Shown piece after piece: positions 1 to 9,377 of a stretch of 64,000 bases of DNA. The translations under genes were made by a program, and so were the position numbers. The stretch covers positions 1-64,000 of the forward strand of contig JBCDFR010000016.1 in assembly GCA_039177505.1 (NCBI GenBank). Direction: 5' to 3'. Within the stretch, counting starts at the first letter, position 1. Each line of letters starts with the position of its first letter. The notes under the pieces were generated by a model. The model was not told the DNA's origin. It worked only from the letters and a program-made list of their open reading frames with translations, and searched no databases. The DNA comes from JABSQH01 sp039177505 (lineage in GTDB: Bacteria > Actinomycetota > Acidimicrobiia > Acidimicrobiales > Ilumatobacteraceae).

Positions 1-621
1 CACGAGCCGGGCACCGGCGCTGCGTGCCCGCTCGATCGTCGGCCACAGGTGGCGGTTGGTCAGACGGGTGTTGGTGCCCCACAGGATGATCAGTCGGCTG
101 TGTTCCAGCTCGGCGGGATCCATCGCACGACCGGTGCCATTGGTCATCGACAGGCCGGCGCCCACGGTCGGCCCACAGATCGCCCGGGTCAGCCGTGTGG
201 CACCCATGTGGCCGAAGAAGCGGCTGCTCAGGCCCATCATGGCGAGGACGCCCTGATTGCCAGCGTCGGAGAAGGGAAGCACCGCTTCGGGGCCGTGCTC
301 GTCGATCACTGCGTGTGTGCGTTCGGCGATCGTCGCCAGCGCATCGTCCCAGCTGATCGGCTCGAACTCGCCCGAGCCCTTCGGTCCGACTCGGCGTAGC
401 GGGGTCAAGAGACGATCGGGGCTGTACACCCGGTCGAGCATGCGATTGACCTTCGGACACAGCTCGCCCTGCGAATACGGGTGTTCGGGGTTGCCGCGTA
501 GCGCCACCGCGACCGGCTCCGGCGCGCCGTTCGACTCGACCGTGACCGACCACCCGCACGAGTCCGGGCAGTCGTGGTGGCACACGCCGTGGACGAGCCG
601 AGTGTCGGTCGCGGTGGTCAT
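1..621 (-). CDS. Molybdopterin-dependent oxidoreductase, N-terminal part (runs off the left edge)
   Basis: The first 207 codons of a molybdenum-bis-MGD oxidoreductase of the formate dehydrogenase/DMSO reductase superfamily; the rest lies beyond base 1. The frame is open from an ATG at 621 to the window edge. Cys14, Cys18, Cys22 and Cys55 (the last in ELCPKVNRM) form the N-terminal 4Fe-4S binding pattern of this family, followed by the usual PLLR and SWDDAL segments and a stretch resembling the domain that holds the cofactor (LILWGTNTRLTN). There is no twin-arginine signal, so the enzyme is probably cytoplasmic. The substrate cannot be told from this fragment. The NUDIX gene lies 50 bp upstream on the same strand. 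Confidence 0.85.
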   Translation of the reverse strand, partial: MTTATDTRLVHGVCHHDCPDSCGWSVTVESNGAPEPVAVALRGNPEHPYSQGELCPKVNRMLDRVYSPDRLLTPLRRVGPKGSGEFEPISWDDALATIAERTHAVIDEHGPEAVLPFSDAGNQGVLAMMGLSSRFFGHMGATRLTRAICGPTVGAGLSMTNGTGRAMDPAELEHSRLIILWGTNTRLTNRHLWPTIERARSAGARLV

Positions 622-671
622 CAGGCCATCGTAGGGATCGGCGATGCCTGCGAACTGGCGCGAATCCGACG

Positions 672-1145
672 TTACGTCGCCTCGATGATCGCCCGGAGGT
701 GTGGCCAGGCCCCAGCGAACCCTGAGTGCAGCGGGAGTTCGTCGACGTGCTGCAGCCCGAACCACTCGACGGCGTCGGTCTCGAAGTTGATCGACGAGCC
801 GAAGGGTGCGTCCACCTCGAGCACCACGGTCGTGTACGACCAGTCGGTCGCCGGCTCGAAGACGTACTCGCCGAGCACTGCGAGTATCGGTGGTGGCGTG
901 CCCACTTCTTCGGCGGCTTCGCGCAGCGCGCCATCGAACGGGGTCTCGCCGAGATCCAACGCTCCTCCCGCACACGACCAGTTGCCGCCTTCGTGAGCGA
1001 ACGCCGAACGCTTCTGCAACATCACGTATGGGATGCCATGCGCGTCTCGAACGACGAAGACCACACCGGCCGCGCCGTAGATCCCCCATCGGGTGTGGCC
1101 GTCGCTGCAACGCATGAACCCGTCACCGGTCTGCCGTGCCGCCAT
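672..1145 (-). CDS. NUDIX hydrolase
   Basis: A 157-residue NUDIX hydrolase, an enzyme class that cleaves nucleoside diphosphates linked to another moiety. The NUDIX box is complete: G-x5-E (GALDLGE), seven residues, then REAAEEVG. A longer frame reaches 1268, but it would overlap the divergent mycothione reductase gene and add low-complexity sequence, so the ATG at 1145 (MAARQTGDGF) is preferred. The N-terminal HTRWGIYGAAGV stretch leads into the first strand of the fold. The exact substrate is unknown. Confidence 0.85.
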   Translation of the reverse strand: MAARQTGDGFMRCSDGHTRWGIYGAAGVVFVVRDAHGIPYVMLQKRSAFAHEGGNWSCAGGALDLGETPFDGALREAAEEVGTPPPILAVLGEYVFEPATDWSYTTVVLEVDAPFGSSINFETDAVEWFGLQHVDELPLHSGFAGAWPHLRAIIEAT

Positions 1146-1227
1146 CTCCGACACCCTGCCCCAATTGGTTGCGTTGCCGCAACGCCATCGGGAAGGATCG
1201 CGGCCGTAACGGGGTTGATATGTCACC

Positions 1228-2595
1228 GTGAGTATGAGCGAAGCCGAAGCATTCGACCTGATCATCATCGGGACCGGGTCGGGGAACTCGATCCCTGACT
1301 ATCTGCACGGTTGGAACATCGCGCTCGTCGAGCGTGACGTGTTCGGCGGCACCTGCATCAATCGCGGGTGCATCCCCTCGAAGATGTTCGTGCTCCCAGC
1401 CGACGCGGCCCTTGCGGCCCGTCACGGTGACCGTCTCGGGATCGACACGCGGTTCGAGGGTGCCGACTTCCCGGCGATCCGCGACCGCGTGTTCGGGCGG
1501 ATCGATCCCATCGTTGCGTCCGGACGTGACTATCGGGCGACCGGTACCCCGAACGTGACCTACATCGAAGGCACGGCGATGTTCGTCGAGCAGAAGGTGC
1601 TCGACGTCGAGGGTCGCCGGATTACTGCACCGAACATCCTCATCGCTGCCGGCGCACGGCCCGTGATCCCGCCGATTCCCGGACTCGTCGAGGTCGGCTT
1701 CCACACCTCGGACTCGATCATGCGGCTGCCCGACCTGCCGCCGCGCCTCGGGATCATTGGGGGTGGGTTCATCGCCGTCGAGATGGCCCATGTGTTTTCG
1801 TCGCTCGGTTCCGACGTCACGCTCATCAACCGCAGCGAAGCCGTACTGCGGGGATTCGACGACGACATTCGGACGCGCTTCACAGCAGCACTGGGGGAAC
1901 GCATCGACTTGCAACTCGGCCATGTGCCGACGCGCATCGAGCGGGTGGCCGATGGCATCAAGATCACCTGCGCCGGTGGCGAGACAGTGGTCGATGAGCT
2001 TCTCGTCGCCACCGGTCGCGAACCCAACAGCGATCTACTCGACGTCGATGCGGCAGGGATCGAGTGTCATCACCACGGCACGATTGCGGTCGACGACACG
2101 ATGGCCACCAACGTGCCCGGGATCTGGGCGGTCGGTGACATCGCCAACAACTATCAGCTGAAGCATCTGGCCAACGCCGAGGCCAAGGTGGCGTTCTGGA
2201 ACCTGTCGCACCCAGACGATCGTCGTCACCAGAGCTACAAGGCCGTGCCGAGCGCGGTGTTCTCCAACCCACAGGTCGCCACCGTCGGCTTGACCGAGGC
2301 CGAGGCGCAAGCGGCCGGCCGGTCGTTCCGTGTCGGTATGCGCGACTACTCGGGCACTGCGTACGGGTGGGCGATGGAGGACACGATCGGCTTCGCCAAG
2401 GTGCTCGTCGACATCGAGACCGACCAGATCATCGGCGCCCACATTCTCGGCGCACAGGCGGCGACCTTGATCCAGCCGCTCATTCAGGCGATGGAACTCG
2501 ATACGCCGGCGACCGACGTGGCCCGCCGCGTGTTCTACATCCATCCGGCGCTGACCGAGGTCGTCGAGAACGCGTTGCTGGACGCCATCGAGTGA
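1228..2595 (+). CDS. mtr: Mycothione reductase (FAD disulfide reductase)
   Basis: A 455-residue flavoprotein disulfide reductase, most like mycothione reductase, which uses NADPH to reduce oxidised mycothiol in actinobacteria. The FAD motif IIGTGSGN is typical of Mtr rather than of lipoamide dehydrogenase. The redox pair is Cys43 and Cys48 (CINRGC), a second Rossmann motif (GIIGGGFIAVEMA) follows, and the C-terminal HPALTE carries the base histidine. The GTG at 1228 or the ATG at 1234 can start it; both lie in the same frame. The aminotransferase gene starts inside the stop codon (GTGA overlap), so the two are probably co-translated. Lipoamide dehydrogenase or mercuric reductase are less likely alternatives. 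Confidence 0.85.
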   Translation: MSMSEAEAFDLIIIGTGSGNSIPDYLHGWNIALVERDVFGGTCINRGCIPSKMFVLPADAALAARHGDRLGIDTRFEGADFPAIRDRVFGRIDPIVASGRDYRATGTPNVTYIEGTAMFVEQKVLDVEGRRITAPNILIAAGARPVIPPIPGLVEVGFHTSDSIMRLPDLPPRLGIIGGGFIAVEMAHVFSSLGSDVTLINRSEAVLRGFDDDIRTRFTAALGERIDLQLGHVPTRIERVADGIKITCAGGETVVDELLVATGREPNSDLLDVDAAGIECHHHGTIAVDDTMATNVPGIWAVGDIANNYQLKHLANAEAKVAFWNLSHPDDRRHQSYKAVPSAVFSNPQVATVGLTEAEAQAAGRSFRVGMRDYSGTAYGWAMEDTIGFAKVLVDIETDQIIGAHILGAQAATLIQPLIQAMELDTPATDVARRVFYIHPALTEVVENALLDAIE

Positions 2596-3797
2596 GCACT
2601 GCTCTCGCGACTTCGCTCAGCGACGCCGAGATCGCGGCGGCTCGGCAGGCGACGCCCGGATGTCGAGCCGATCTCATCCACCTCAACCACGCCGGGGCAT
2701 CGCTGCCACCACAGGTCGTGCTCGACGCGCAGATCGATCACTTGCGCGCCGAAGCGATGCTTGGCGGCTACGAGGCAGCGGCTGCGGCGGCCGAACGCGA
2801 CGACGACGTGTACGCCTCGATCGCCGCGCTGATCGGAGCTGATGCGGACGAGATCGCCCGTACCGAACATGCAACAGCGGCGTGGAACGCCGCGTTCTGG
2901 TCGATCCCGATGGAACCCGGTCAGCGCGTCCTGGTGCACGATCACGAATACGGCGCCAACGTCATCGCTTTTCTGCGGGCCACCGAGGTGCGCGGTGTGG
3001 TCATCGATCGAATCCCGAGCGATGGCACGGGTGCGGTGTCGATCGAGGCGTACCGTGATGCACTCGGCGACGGTGACGGAGTTGCGCTGGCGTCGCTCAC
3101 ACACGTGCCGACCAACGGTGGCCTCGTCAACCCGGCCGCCGAGGTTGGCGCCGCTGCCCGGGCGGTTGGCGTGCCGTTTCTCCTCGACGCATGCCAGTCG
3201 GTCGGTCAGCTGCGGGTCGATGTGAACGAGATCCCGTGCGACTTCCTGTCGGCGACGGGCCGCAAGTTCCTGCGAGGTCCGCGCGGCACCGGATTTCTGT
3301 ACGCCCGTCGCACGATTCTCGATCGAGTCGCGCCCTCCCAACCTGACCACGATGGAGCGTTGCTCGTCGCTGCAGATCGCTACGAGTGGAGTCCTGGCGC
3401 TCGACGATTCCAGTACTGGGAATACTCCCACGCCGCGTGGCTGGGTCTCGGAGCGGCGCTCGACCACCTCGACAGGTGGGGCGTCGATCGGATCGAGGTC
3501 ACAGTCCGCGAACGCGCAGAAGAGCTTCGTGTGCTGTTGGCCGGCATCGGGTACGACGTCCACGACGATGGCGCAGTGCGCAGCGGGATCGTCACCACGA
3601 CATCGCCGCGGCGGAGTGCCCCCGAACTGCAGGCACACCTGGCAGGGGTGGGCATCAACGGCACGTACACCACATCGGGATCGTCGCTGTGGGACGTCGA
3701 TCGCCGAGGGCTGGCCGAGATGTTGCGATTGTCGGTGCACTACACGACCACCGTCGACGAACTGCACCGTACGGTTGACGTCCTGGCGCAGGCCTAG
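2592..3797 (+). CDS. Class V aminotransferase (PLP enzyme, EgtE/cysteine desulfurase-like)
   Basis: A 401-residue fold-type I PLP enzyme of the class V aminotransferase family. Asp199 in LLDACQS should hold the pyridine nitrogen, and Lys225 in ATGRKFLRG is the predicted Schiff-base lysine. The GTG start overlaps the stop codon of the mycothione reductase gene; upstream in-frame codons lie inside that gene, so the longer frame was not used. The neighbouring thiol reductase makes a sulfur role plausible (EgtE-type C-S lyase or desulfurase), but isopenicillin-N-epimerase-like or kynureninase-like enzymes share this fold. The reaction is therefore left open. Confidence 0.8.
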   Translation: MSTALATSLSDAEIAAARQATPGCRADLIHLNHAGASLPPQVVLDAQIDHLRAEAMLGGYEAAAAAAERDDDVYASIAALIGADADEIARTEHATAAWNAAFWSIPMEPGQRVLVHDHEYGANVIAFLRATEVRGVVIDRIPSDGTGAVSIEAYRDALGDGDGVALASLTHVPTNGGLVNPAAEVGAAARAVGVPFLLDACQSVGQLRVDVNEIPCDFLSATGRKFLRGPRGTGFLYARRTILDRVAPSQPDHDGALLVAADRYEWSPGARRFQYWEYSHAAWLGLGAALDHLDRWGVDRIEVTVRERAEELRVLLAGIGYDVHDDGAVRSGIVTTTSPRRSAPELQAHLAGVGINGTYTTSGSSLWDVDRRGLAEMLRLSVHYTTTVDELHRTVDVLAQA

Positions 3798-3806
3798 CCT
3801 GGGCCG

Positions 3807-5093
3807 ATGGTCAGTTCCGTTCGTAACTGGGCGCGCAACGAGCGCTGCGTGCCGCGCTCGATTCGCCGTCCCGAGTTTCCCGACGAACTTGCCGGGATCG
3901 TCTCCGACGCGGCGCAGCGCGAAGAACGCGTGAAGGTGATCGGCGCCGGACACTCCTTCACCGGTGCAGCGATGACCGATGGGCACCTCGTATCGCTCGA
4001 CGCGATGAACCAGGTGCTGCACGTCGACGGACGCGATGTGACCGTCCAGGCCGGCATCCGACTGCACGAACTCAACGATGCGCTGTTCGAACTCGGCCTG
4101 GCGCTGCCCAATCTCGGTGACATCGATCAACAATCGATCGCCGGCGCTACGTCGACGGCCACCCACGGCACCGGGACGTCGTTGGGAAACCTAGCGACGA
4201 ACATCGTCGGACTCGAGTTGGTGACCGGCGAAGGCACGATCGTGCGCGCCGACGAACAGACCGATCCGGAACTCTTGCGGGTGGCGCGCGTCGGAGTTGG
4301 CGCACTGGGCGCGTTGACCGAGGTCACCCTGCGTTGTGTTCCGGCGTTCAACCTGCACGCCGTTGAGACGATCGAACCGTTGGCCGACGTGCTCGCCGAC
4401 TTCGACACGGTCATGAAATCGACCGACCACGTCGAGTTCTACGTCGTCCCCGGCGCCCGCCGGTGCCAGGTCAAACGCAACACCCGCACCGATCGACCTG
4501 CCGAGCCGCAACCGACGATGGCCTACGTGCGCGACAAGTGGATCGGCGAGAACCTGGCATTTGGCACGGTGTGCCGGATTGGGCGTCGGTTTCCGACGAT
4601 GGCGCCGCGTGTTGCCAAGCTGATCACTTCGAGCGCGTCGGAACGAGAGCTGGTCGACCGCAGCGATCGAGTGTTCTGCAGCCCTCGCAAGGTGCGTTTC
4701 GTCGAGATGGAGTACGGCATCGCGCGAGATGCCGTACCGGAGGCACTCGAACGGATCACAGCGCTGGTCAAGACGCTTCCGTTTCCTCCGCTGTTTCCGA
4801 TCGAGGTGCGCACGTCTGCCGCCGACGACATTCCGCTGTCGACGGCCAACGGTCGCGACTCCGGGTGGATCGCGGTGCACCAGTACATCGGAGCCCCGTA
4901 CGAGGCGTACTTCCAAGGGGTCGAGACGGTCATGGACGACTACGAGGGGCGCCCGCACTGGGGCAAGATGCACTACCAGTCGGCCGACACCTTGGCAGAG
5001 CGTTATCCCGAGTGGGCCACGTTCGCCTCGTGGCGCAACAAACTCGATCCCGGCCGCACCTTTGCCAACCCCTACCTCAACCGCGTCCTCTAG
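3807..5093 (+). CDS. FAD-linked aldonolactone oxidase (D-arabinono-1,4-lactone oxidase type)
   Basis: A 428-residue flavoprotein oxidase of the VAO/aldonolactone oxidase family, which oxidises sugar lactones with oxygen or another acceptor. The FAD-binding half has VIGAGHSFTG and SIAGATSTATHGTG, the spacing seen in gulono- and arabinono-lactone oxidases. The C-terminal half has the family signature HWGKMH with a downstream LDPGRTFANPYL. It starts 9 bp after the aminotransferase and probably belongs to the same transcript as the mycothione reductase. It has no signal peptide. The true substrate could be another polyol or lactone. Confidence 0.85.
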   Translation: MVSSVRNWARNERCVPRSIRRPEFPDELAGIVSDAAQREERVKVIGAGHSFTGAAMTDGHLVSLDAMNQVLHVDGRDVTVQAGIRLHELNDALFELGLALPNLGDIDQQSIAGATSTATHGTGTSLGNLATNIVGLELVTGEGTIVRADEQTDPELLRVARVGVGALGALTEVTLRCVPAFNLHAVETIEPLADVLADFDTVMKSTDHVEFYVVPGARRCQVKRNTRTDRPAEPQPTMAYVRDKWIGENLAFGTVCRIGRRFPTMAPRVAKLITSSASERELVDRSDRVFCSPRKVRFVEMEYGIARDAVPEALERITALVKTLPFPPLFPIEVRTSAADDIPLSTANGRDSGWIAVHQYIGAPYEAYFQGVETVMDDYEGRPHWGKMHYQSADTLAERYPEWATFASWRNKLDPGRTFANPYLNRVL

Positions 5094-5097
5094 GCGA

Positions 5098-5128
5098 CCG
5101 TTGCATCGTCTCTGCGACCGTGCAACGG
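5098..5128. terminator. Stem-loop between convergent genes
   Basis: CCGTTGCA and TGCAACGG form a perfect 8-bp stem with a 15-nt loop. It sits in the 42-bp gap between the lactone oxidase (+) and the LLM oxidoreductase (-), so it could end both transcripts. There is no T tract. Confidence 0.4.
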
Positions 5129-5135
5129 GTGGTCG

Positions 5136-6143
5136 TCACAGCTGCCGGGCGACCTCGCCGTAGCGCTCGAAGTTCTCCAGGTCGAAACCGGGGCTGTACA
5201 TCACGAGGCGATCGATGAGGCCGTCGTACTTGGCGCGTAGCGCGTCGGCCAGTCCGTCCCACGTCGCCTCGGTGCAGAACACGGCGAGGTGTTCGTCGGT
5301 GAGTTGTTGTCCCATGCCGGTGAAGTCGCCGGCCTTCTGCCGCTCGCGGATCCGTGCGGTGGTCCCCTCGAACCCGGCTTCGTCCCAGACGAAGGCGTAG
5401 TTCGGGGTCGAGCCGTAGAACGACAATGACATGCGCGCCGCATCGCGGCCTTTCGCGATTTCCTCGTCGGTGTCGCCGACGATCGTGGTCACCGGAAGGA
5501 TCAACGCGATCTCGTTCGGGTGGCGCCCGCTCGACGATGCCCCTGCCGCGCGTTGGGGAAGCACGTGACGTTCGAGGTAGCCCGGCTCGGCGATCGGATG
5601 GAGGTGGATGCCGTCGGCGTCAGCCCCGGCCATGCGCAACATCCAGGGATTGACCGCTGCGACGTCGACTTTGGGATCGGGAGCATCGATCGGCCCCGGG
5701 CTCCACTGTGGCGACATGAACGTCAGCTCGTAGAAGTCGCCGTGGAAGTCCAACGGTTCGCCGCGAAACGCCCCGAAGCAGGCTTTGACCGCCCGCACGT
5801 AGTCGCGTAGCCGCGGACCCGGCTGGGAGAACTCCATGCCGAAACGACGCACGATGTGTGTCCTCACCTGCGTGCCGAGGCCGAGCCGAAACCCGCCTTC
5901 GGTGAGCTCGTTGAGCTCCCACGCTGTCTGCGCAGTGACCATTGGACTGCGCGGGAACGCCACGGCGATCCCGGTCGAATAGGCCAACGCGGGCTCGGCC
6001 ACGGCGGCAGCCGTTGTCGCCGTGTACGCACTGCGACCGCCCTCGGTCAGCAGCATGCCGTCGAAACCCGCCGCCTTGGTGCGTGCGGCGATCGAACCCA
6101 TCTCGGCGAGAGAGCGAGGAACTGTCATCACATCGACCTGCAT
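5136..6143 (-). CDS. LLM-class F420-dependent oxidoreductase (TIGR03617-like)
   Basis: A 335-residue TIM-barrel protein of the luciferase-like monooxygenase family. The start MQVDVMTVPRSLAEMG, the GFDGMLLTEGGRSAY stretch and the LGLGTQVRTHIVRRFG motif match the actinobacterial F420-dependent group (TIGR03617, recalled from family knowledge). Such proteins use reduced coenzyme F420 for hydride transfer to substrates that are mostly unknown. The reading frame extends to 6287, but this would overlap the divergent GNAT gene, and the sequence before Met at 6143 is low-complexity Ser/Ala/Thr. Confidence 0.75.
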   Translation of the reverse strand: MQVDVMTVPRSLAEMGSIAARTKAAGFDGMLLTEGGRSAYTATTAAAVAEPALAYSTGIAVAFPRSPMVTAQTAWELNELTEGGFRLGLGTQVRTHIVRRFGMEFSQPGPRLRDYVRAVKACFGAFRGEPLDFHGDFYELTFMSPQWSPGPIDAPDPKVDVAAVNPWMLRMAGADADGIHLHPIAEPGYLERHVLPQRAAGASSSGRHPNEIALILPVTTIVGDTDEEIAKGRDAARMSLSFYGSTPNYAFVWDEAGFEGTTARIRERQKAGDFTGMGQQLTDEHLAVFCTEATWDGLADALRAKYDGLIDRLVMYSPGFDLENFERYGEVARQL

Positions 6144-6168
6144 TTCGGCAAACGTAATCTCGACGGTG

Positions 6169-6786
6169 ATGCACCGACTGGCCGAACTGCTCTCCCACGC
6201 GGTCGCCGGCCGGTACCCGGACGCCGACGGCGCGGTCGAGTTCGTCGAACCCGACGACGCCGGGACGTGCGCCGCAGTCGAGTTCAACGGTCATGCCGTC
6301 GTGCTCAGCCATCGCAACTCGGGCCGTCTCCTCGAATTCGGCGCCGACGGCTTCGGCGGCGCGTCCCGGCCCGATGTGATCCGCGGCATTGCCGGAGACG
6401 AGTATGCGATCGGCACCCACGACGTGTTTCTGCTGTCGTTTGGCACGGGGCGACCAACACTGAGCGAGCGGACCGACCTCGAGTGGCACCCGCGGGTCCA
6501 GCGGTCGCAACGTCACCGCCGCGACGTTCATGTTTTCGGCGATGACACCGGCCTCGTCACGCTCGGCACCGGCCTGGTCGGTCGCCTCGAGTTGTCGATC
6601 GAGCGCTTCGAGGGCGCGCCAGCGGGTACCGGCCAGCACCTCATCGCTGCCGGACTTGGTGCCGCTGCCGCAGGTCAGGCGGTATGGGCGCAGGTTGCGC
6701 CGGGGAACGCCGCGTCCCTCAGGACCTTTCTGCGGGCCGGGTTTCAACCGATCGGTGCAGAGACGTTGCTCACTCCGCACGCTTGA
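6169..6786 (+). CDS. GNAT-like N-acetyltransferase
   Basis: A 205-residue protein whose C-terminal part resembles the GNAT acetyl-CoA binding half: AAGQAVWAQVAPGNAASLR followed by FLRAGFQPIG, the NxxSLRxFxxxGF pattern. The N-terminal 90 residues are not recognised. The start at ATG 6169 lies 25 bp from the start of the divergent LLM oxidoreductase gene; the upstream in-frame Met codons sit inside that gene. The acceptor substrate is unknown. Confidence 0.65.
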   Translation: MHRLAELLSHAVAGRYPDADGAVEFVEPDDAGTCAAVEFNGHAVVLSHRNSGRLLEFGADGFGGASRPDVIRGIAGDEYAIGTHDVFLLSFGTGRPTLSERTDLEWHPRVQRSQRHRRDVHVFGDDTGLVTLGTGLVGRLELSIERFEGAPAGTGQHLIAAGLGAAAAGQAVWAQVAPGNAASLRTFLRAGFQPIGAETLLTPHA

Positions 6787-6901
6787 CCGGCAGTCGCTGT
6801 CGACATCGAATCGTCATACGAGAACACACCGGTCTGACACATCCGTGCGATAGACCTCTGCGTTGCGTTCGGGGTCCTCCACCTCCGTACCAACAGCGAC
6901 G

Positions 6902-8566
6902 ATGCGAAGTGATCTGATCATCCGCGGCGGAACCATTGTCGACGGCACCGGGTCGGTGCCGTTCGTCGGCGACGTACGAATCGTCGGCGACCGCATCGCC
7001 GACATCGTTAGTCATGCCGACGGTGGCATCGACGACTCGGCACACCGAGTGCTCGACGCCGAGGGGCGTGTCGTCACCCCGGGTTTCATCGACGCGCACA
7101 GCCATCTCGATGTACATCTCGAGTGGGATCCGCAGGCCACACCGAGTTCGTGGCATGGCGTCACAAGCGTGGTCATCGGCAACTGCGGGCTCAGCCTCGG
7201 ACCGTGTCGACCGGCCGACCGCCCGGCGCTGGCGGCGAGGATCGCCGAGACGACCGGAATTCCCGAGACGACCACGCTCAGCGCGCCGTCGTGGGACTGG
7301 GAGACCTACGACGACTACGCCGCTGCGCTCGAACGACGCTCGTTGGTGGTGAACACCGGCGGCCTCGTCGGCGAGGCCACGTTGCGACTGCATGCGATGG
7401 GGGAGCGGGCAGGTTCCGGCGCTTCGCCGACCGACGACGACCTCACGGCAATCGGTGCGTTGGTCGATGCCGCGTTGGCTGCCGGCGCACTCGGAATTTC
7501 GATCGATCGACGGCACACAGAGGCGGGCGGGCACACCAGCGCCGAACTCGACACCGTTGCCGACGCGTTGGCCCGTCGTCGCACCGGCGTCATCGCTGCG
7601 ACACCTCGCCCCGATGGTGTGTCGTGGTCCGACGAGTTGACCGCATTGGCGGCACTCGCGCGTCGCAGCGGGCGGCCGACGAGTTTCGAACTGACGTCGT
7701 CCGATCATGAACCCGACGCCCATCGTGACGTGCTCGATCTGGTGCGCGCGCACCACCGAGGGGGTGTCGAGCTCCGTCCCCAGACGCTGGCTCGTCCGAC
7801 CGGCGTCCTGTACGGCCTCGACACGAGTACTCCGTTCGACGCCGCTCCCGCCTGGCTGGGGCTCGGCGCCGAGCGCAATGGTCGACGGTTGCAAATGCTG
7901 CGCGACAGCACCTATCGGCAGACACTGATCGCCGAGGCCGACGTGCATGGCACATCGGTAGATCTTGATCGGCTCTTCGTGATGCTGCCTGACGATGATG
8001 CCCGCTACGACAACGATCCGCACGGATCGCTGGCGGCGATCGCCGAGGCTCGTGGTGTCAGCCCGGCAGCAGCATTCATCGAGCTCATCCTGGAGTCCGA
8101 CGGGCATGTCGTCGCCCACGCGCCGCACCGCAACCGCGACCTCACGGCGATCGCCGAGCTGCTCGACGATCCGGCTGTGGTGCTCGGCCTGGCCGACGCC
8201 GGTGCTCATCAGCGCCAGATCACCGACGCCAGCCAGCCAACGTTCCTGTTGGCCTATTGGGTCCACGAGCGGCACCGCTGGACCATCGAAGAGGCGGTAC
8301 GTCGACTCACCTCGGATGCAGCCGACCTGTTCGGTCTGGCCGATCGTGGTCGGCTGTACACCGGTGCCTTCGCCGACATCAACGTGATCGACGTTCCATC
8401 ACTCACGCTGCCGATCCCCGAGTTCGTCCGCGATCTTCCCGATGGCACTGGACGGTATGTGCAACGGGCGATGGGGTACGACGCGACGATCATCAATGGC
8501 GCAGTCGTCGCCGAACGCGGCGAGCTCACGGGTGAACTGCCGGGTCGCCACCTACGCTCCGGCTGA
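6902..8566 (+). CDS. N-acyl-D-amino-acid deacylase family amidohydrolase
   Basis: A 554-residue metal-dependent amidohydrolase of the D-aminoacylase/dihydroorotase-like superfamily. The N-terminal small beta domain (LIIRGGTIVDGTG) leads into the metal motif DAHSHLDVHLEWDP, and the C-terminal part has ADAGAHQRQ followed by LFGLADRGRLYTGAFADINVID-type return strands. These are usual for N-acyl-D-amino-acid deacylases, which remove acyl groups from D-amino acids. The ATG at 6902 gives the family N-terminus. A paralogue lies on the other strand at 29091-30782. The DinB-fold gene follows after 28 bp and may be co-transcribed. Confidence 0.8.
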   Translation: MRSDLIIRGGTIVDGTGSVPFVGDVRIVGDRIADIVSHADGGIDDSAHRVLDAEGRVVTPGFIDAHSHLDVHLEWDPQATPSSWHGVTSVVIGNCGLSLGPCRPADRPALAARIAETTGIPETTTLSAPSWDWETYDDYAAALERRSLVVNTGGLVGEATLRLHAMGERAGSGASPTDDDLTAIGALVDAALAAGALGISIDRRHTEAGGHTSAELDTVADALARRRTGVIAATPRPDGVSWSDELTALAALARRSGRPTSFELTSSDHEPDAHRDVLDLVRAHHRGGVELRPQTLARPTGVLYGLDTSTPFDAAPAWLGLGAERNGRRLQMLRDSTYRQTLIAEADVHGTSVDLDRLFVMLPDDDARYDNDPHGSLAAIAEARGVSPAAAFIELILESDGHVVAHAPHRNRDLTAIAELLDDPAVVLGLADAGAHQRQITDASQPTFLLAYWVHERHRWTIEEAVRRLTSDAADLFGLADRGRLYTGAFADINVIDVPSLTLPIPEFVRDLPDGTGRYVQRAMGYDATIINGAVVAERGELTGELPGRHLRSG

Positions 8567-8594
8567 GCTTCCTCGGCCCCGCTACGTTCGGGAC

Positions 8595-9377
8595 ATGACC
8601 GCAGACGCCATCCCAACGCTGGAACGCGAGGTCGAGCGGGCCAGCGACCTGTTCGTCTCGCTCGAACCCGCCGAATGGGCGGGACAATCGGGCTGCGAGG
8701 GGTGGCAAGTACGCGATGTGGCATTGCACATGGCCTCGGTCTTTCAGCAGATCGCCGATCCGACCTCAGTCGACACGACCCCGACGGGCGACACCGAGGC
8801 CGATGCCAACGCGATGGTCGCGGGTCGACAGGGGTGGAGCGACGCCCAGGTGGCGGACGCCTATGCCGAGTGGTCGCTCAAGGGTGTTGCGGCGCTGGCT
8901 GCGCTCCAAGACCCGGCAATGGCCGACACCGTCGTGCCGATGAGCGATTTGGGGACACACCCACTGCACTTGTTGGGCAACGCCATCGTGTTCGATCACT
9001 ACTGCCATCTGCGTCATGACATCGGCGCGGCGATCGATCGTGCGGCCGATCTGCCTCGCGAGAACGACACCCTCAGCGCTGTGCTCGTCTGGATGTTGGC
9101 CGGGCTCCCGCAGATGAACGCAGCGGAACTGGCGGCGGCGCCTGCGCAGCCGATCAACCTCGTGTTCGATGAGCCGGCCAGTTCGTGGACTCTGGCGCCG
9201 GGTGAGGACGGATGGACCATCGCCGAGACCGCCGTCGACGGGGCCCCTGCCGTTCGGTCGACCGTCCACGACTTTGTGTCGTGGGGTACTGAGCGCAGTT
9301 CGTGGCGCGACATGGTCACCGGTGATGTCGATGCACCCGGCGTGGCCGGTGTGCTCGACGCGATCAACGTGATCTGA
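8595..9377 (+). CDS. Mycothiol-dependent maleylpyruvate isomerase N-terminal (DinB-fold) protein
   Basis: A 260-residue protein with the DinB-like four-helix fold used by mycothiol-dependent enzymes. The GWQVRDVALHMA stretch near residue 40 gives the first metal histidine of the family, and DHYCHLRHDIG near residue 140 gives the other histidines. A C-terminal beta-rich domain (residues 180-255) resembles the sterol-carrier-like domain of these proteins. It probably acts in mycothiol-linked isomerisation or detoxification. Its last 14 bp overlap the convergent gene at 9364. Confidence 0.75.
   Translation: MTADAIPTLEREVERASDLFVSLEPAEWAGQSGCEGWQVRDVALHMASVFQQIADPTSVDTTPTGDTEADANAMVAGRQGWSDAQVADAYAEWSLKGVAALAALQDPAMADTVVPMSDLGTHPLHLLGNAIVFDHYCHLRHDIGAAIDRAADLPRENDTLSAVLVWMLAGLPQMNAAELAAAPAQPINLVFDEPASSWTLAPGEDGWTIAETAVDGAPAVRSTVHDFVSWGTERSSWRDMVTGDVDAPGVAGVLDAINVI

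Noticed and set aside
2535..4166. 543-codon antisense frame over the aminotransferase and lactone oxidase
   Set aside because: Biased Arg/Gly/Val composition and no fold; both plus-strand genes are well supported.
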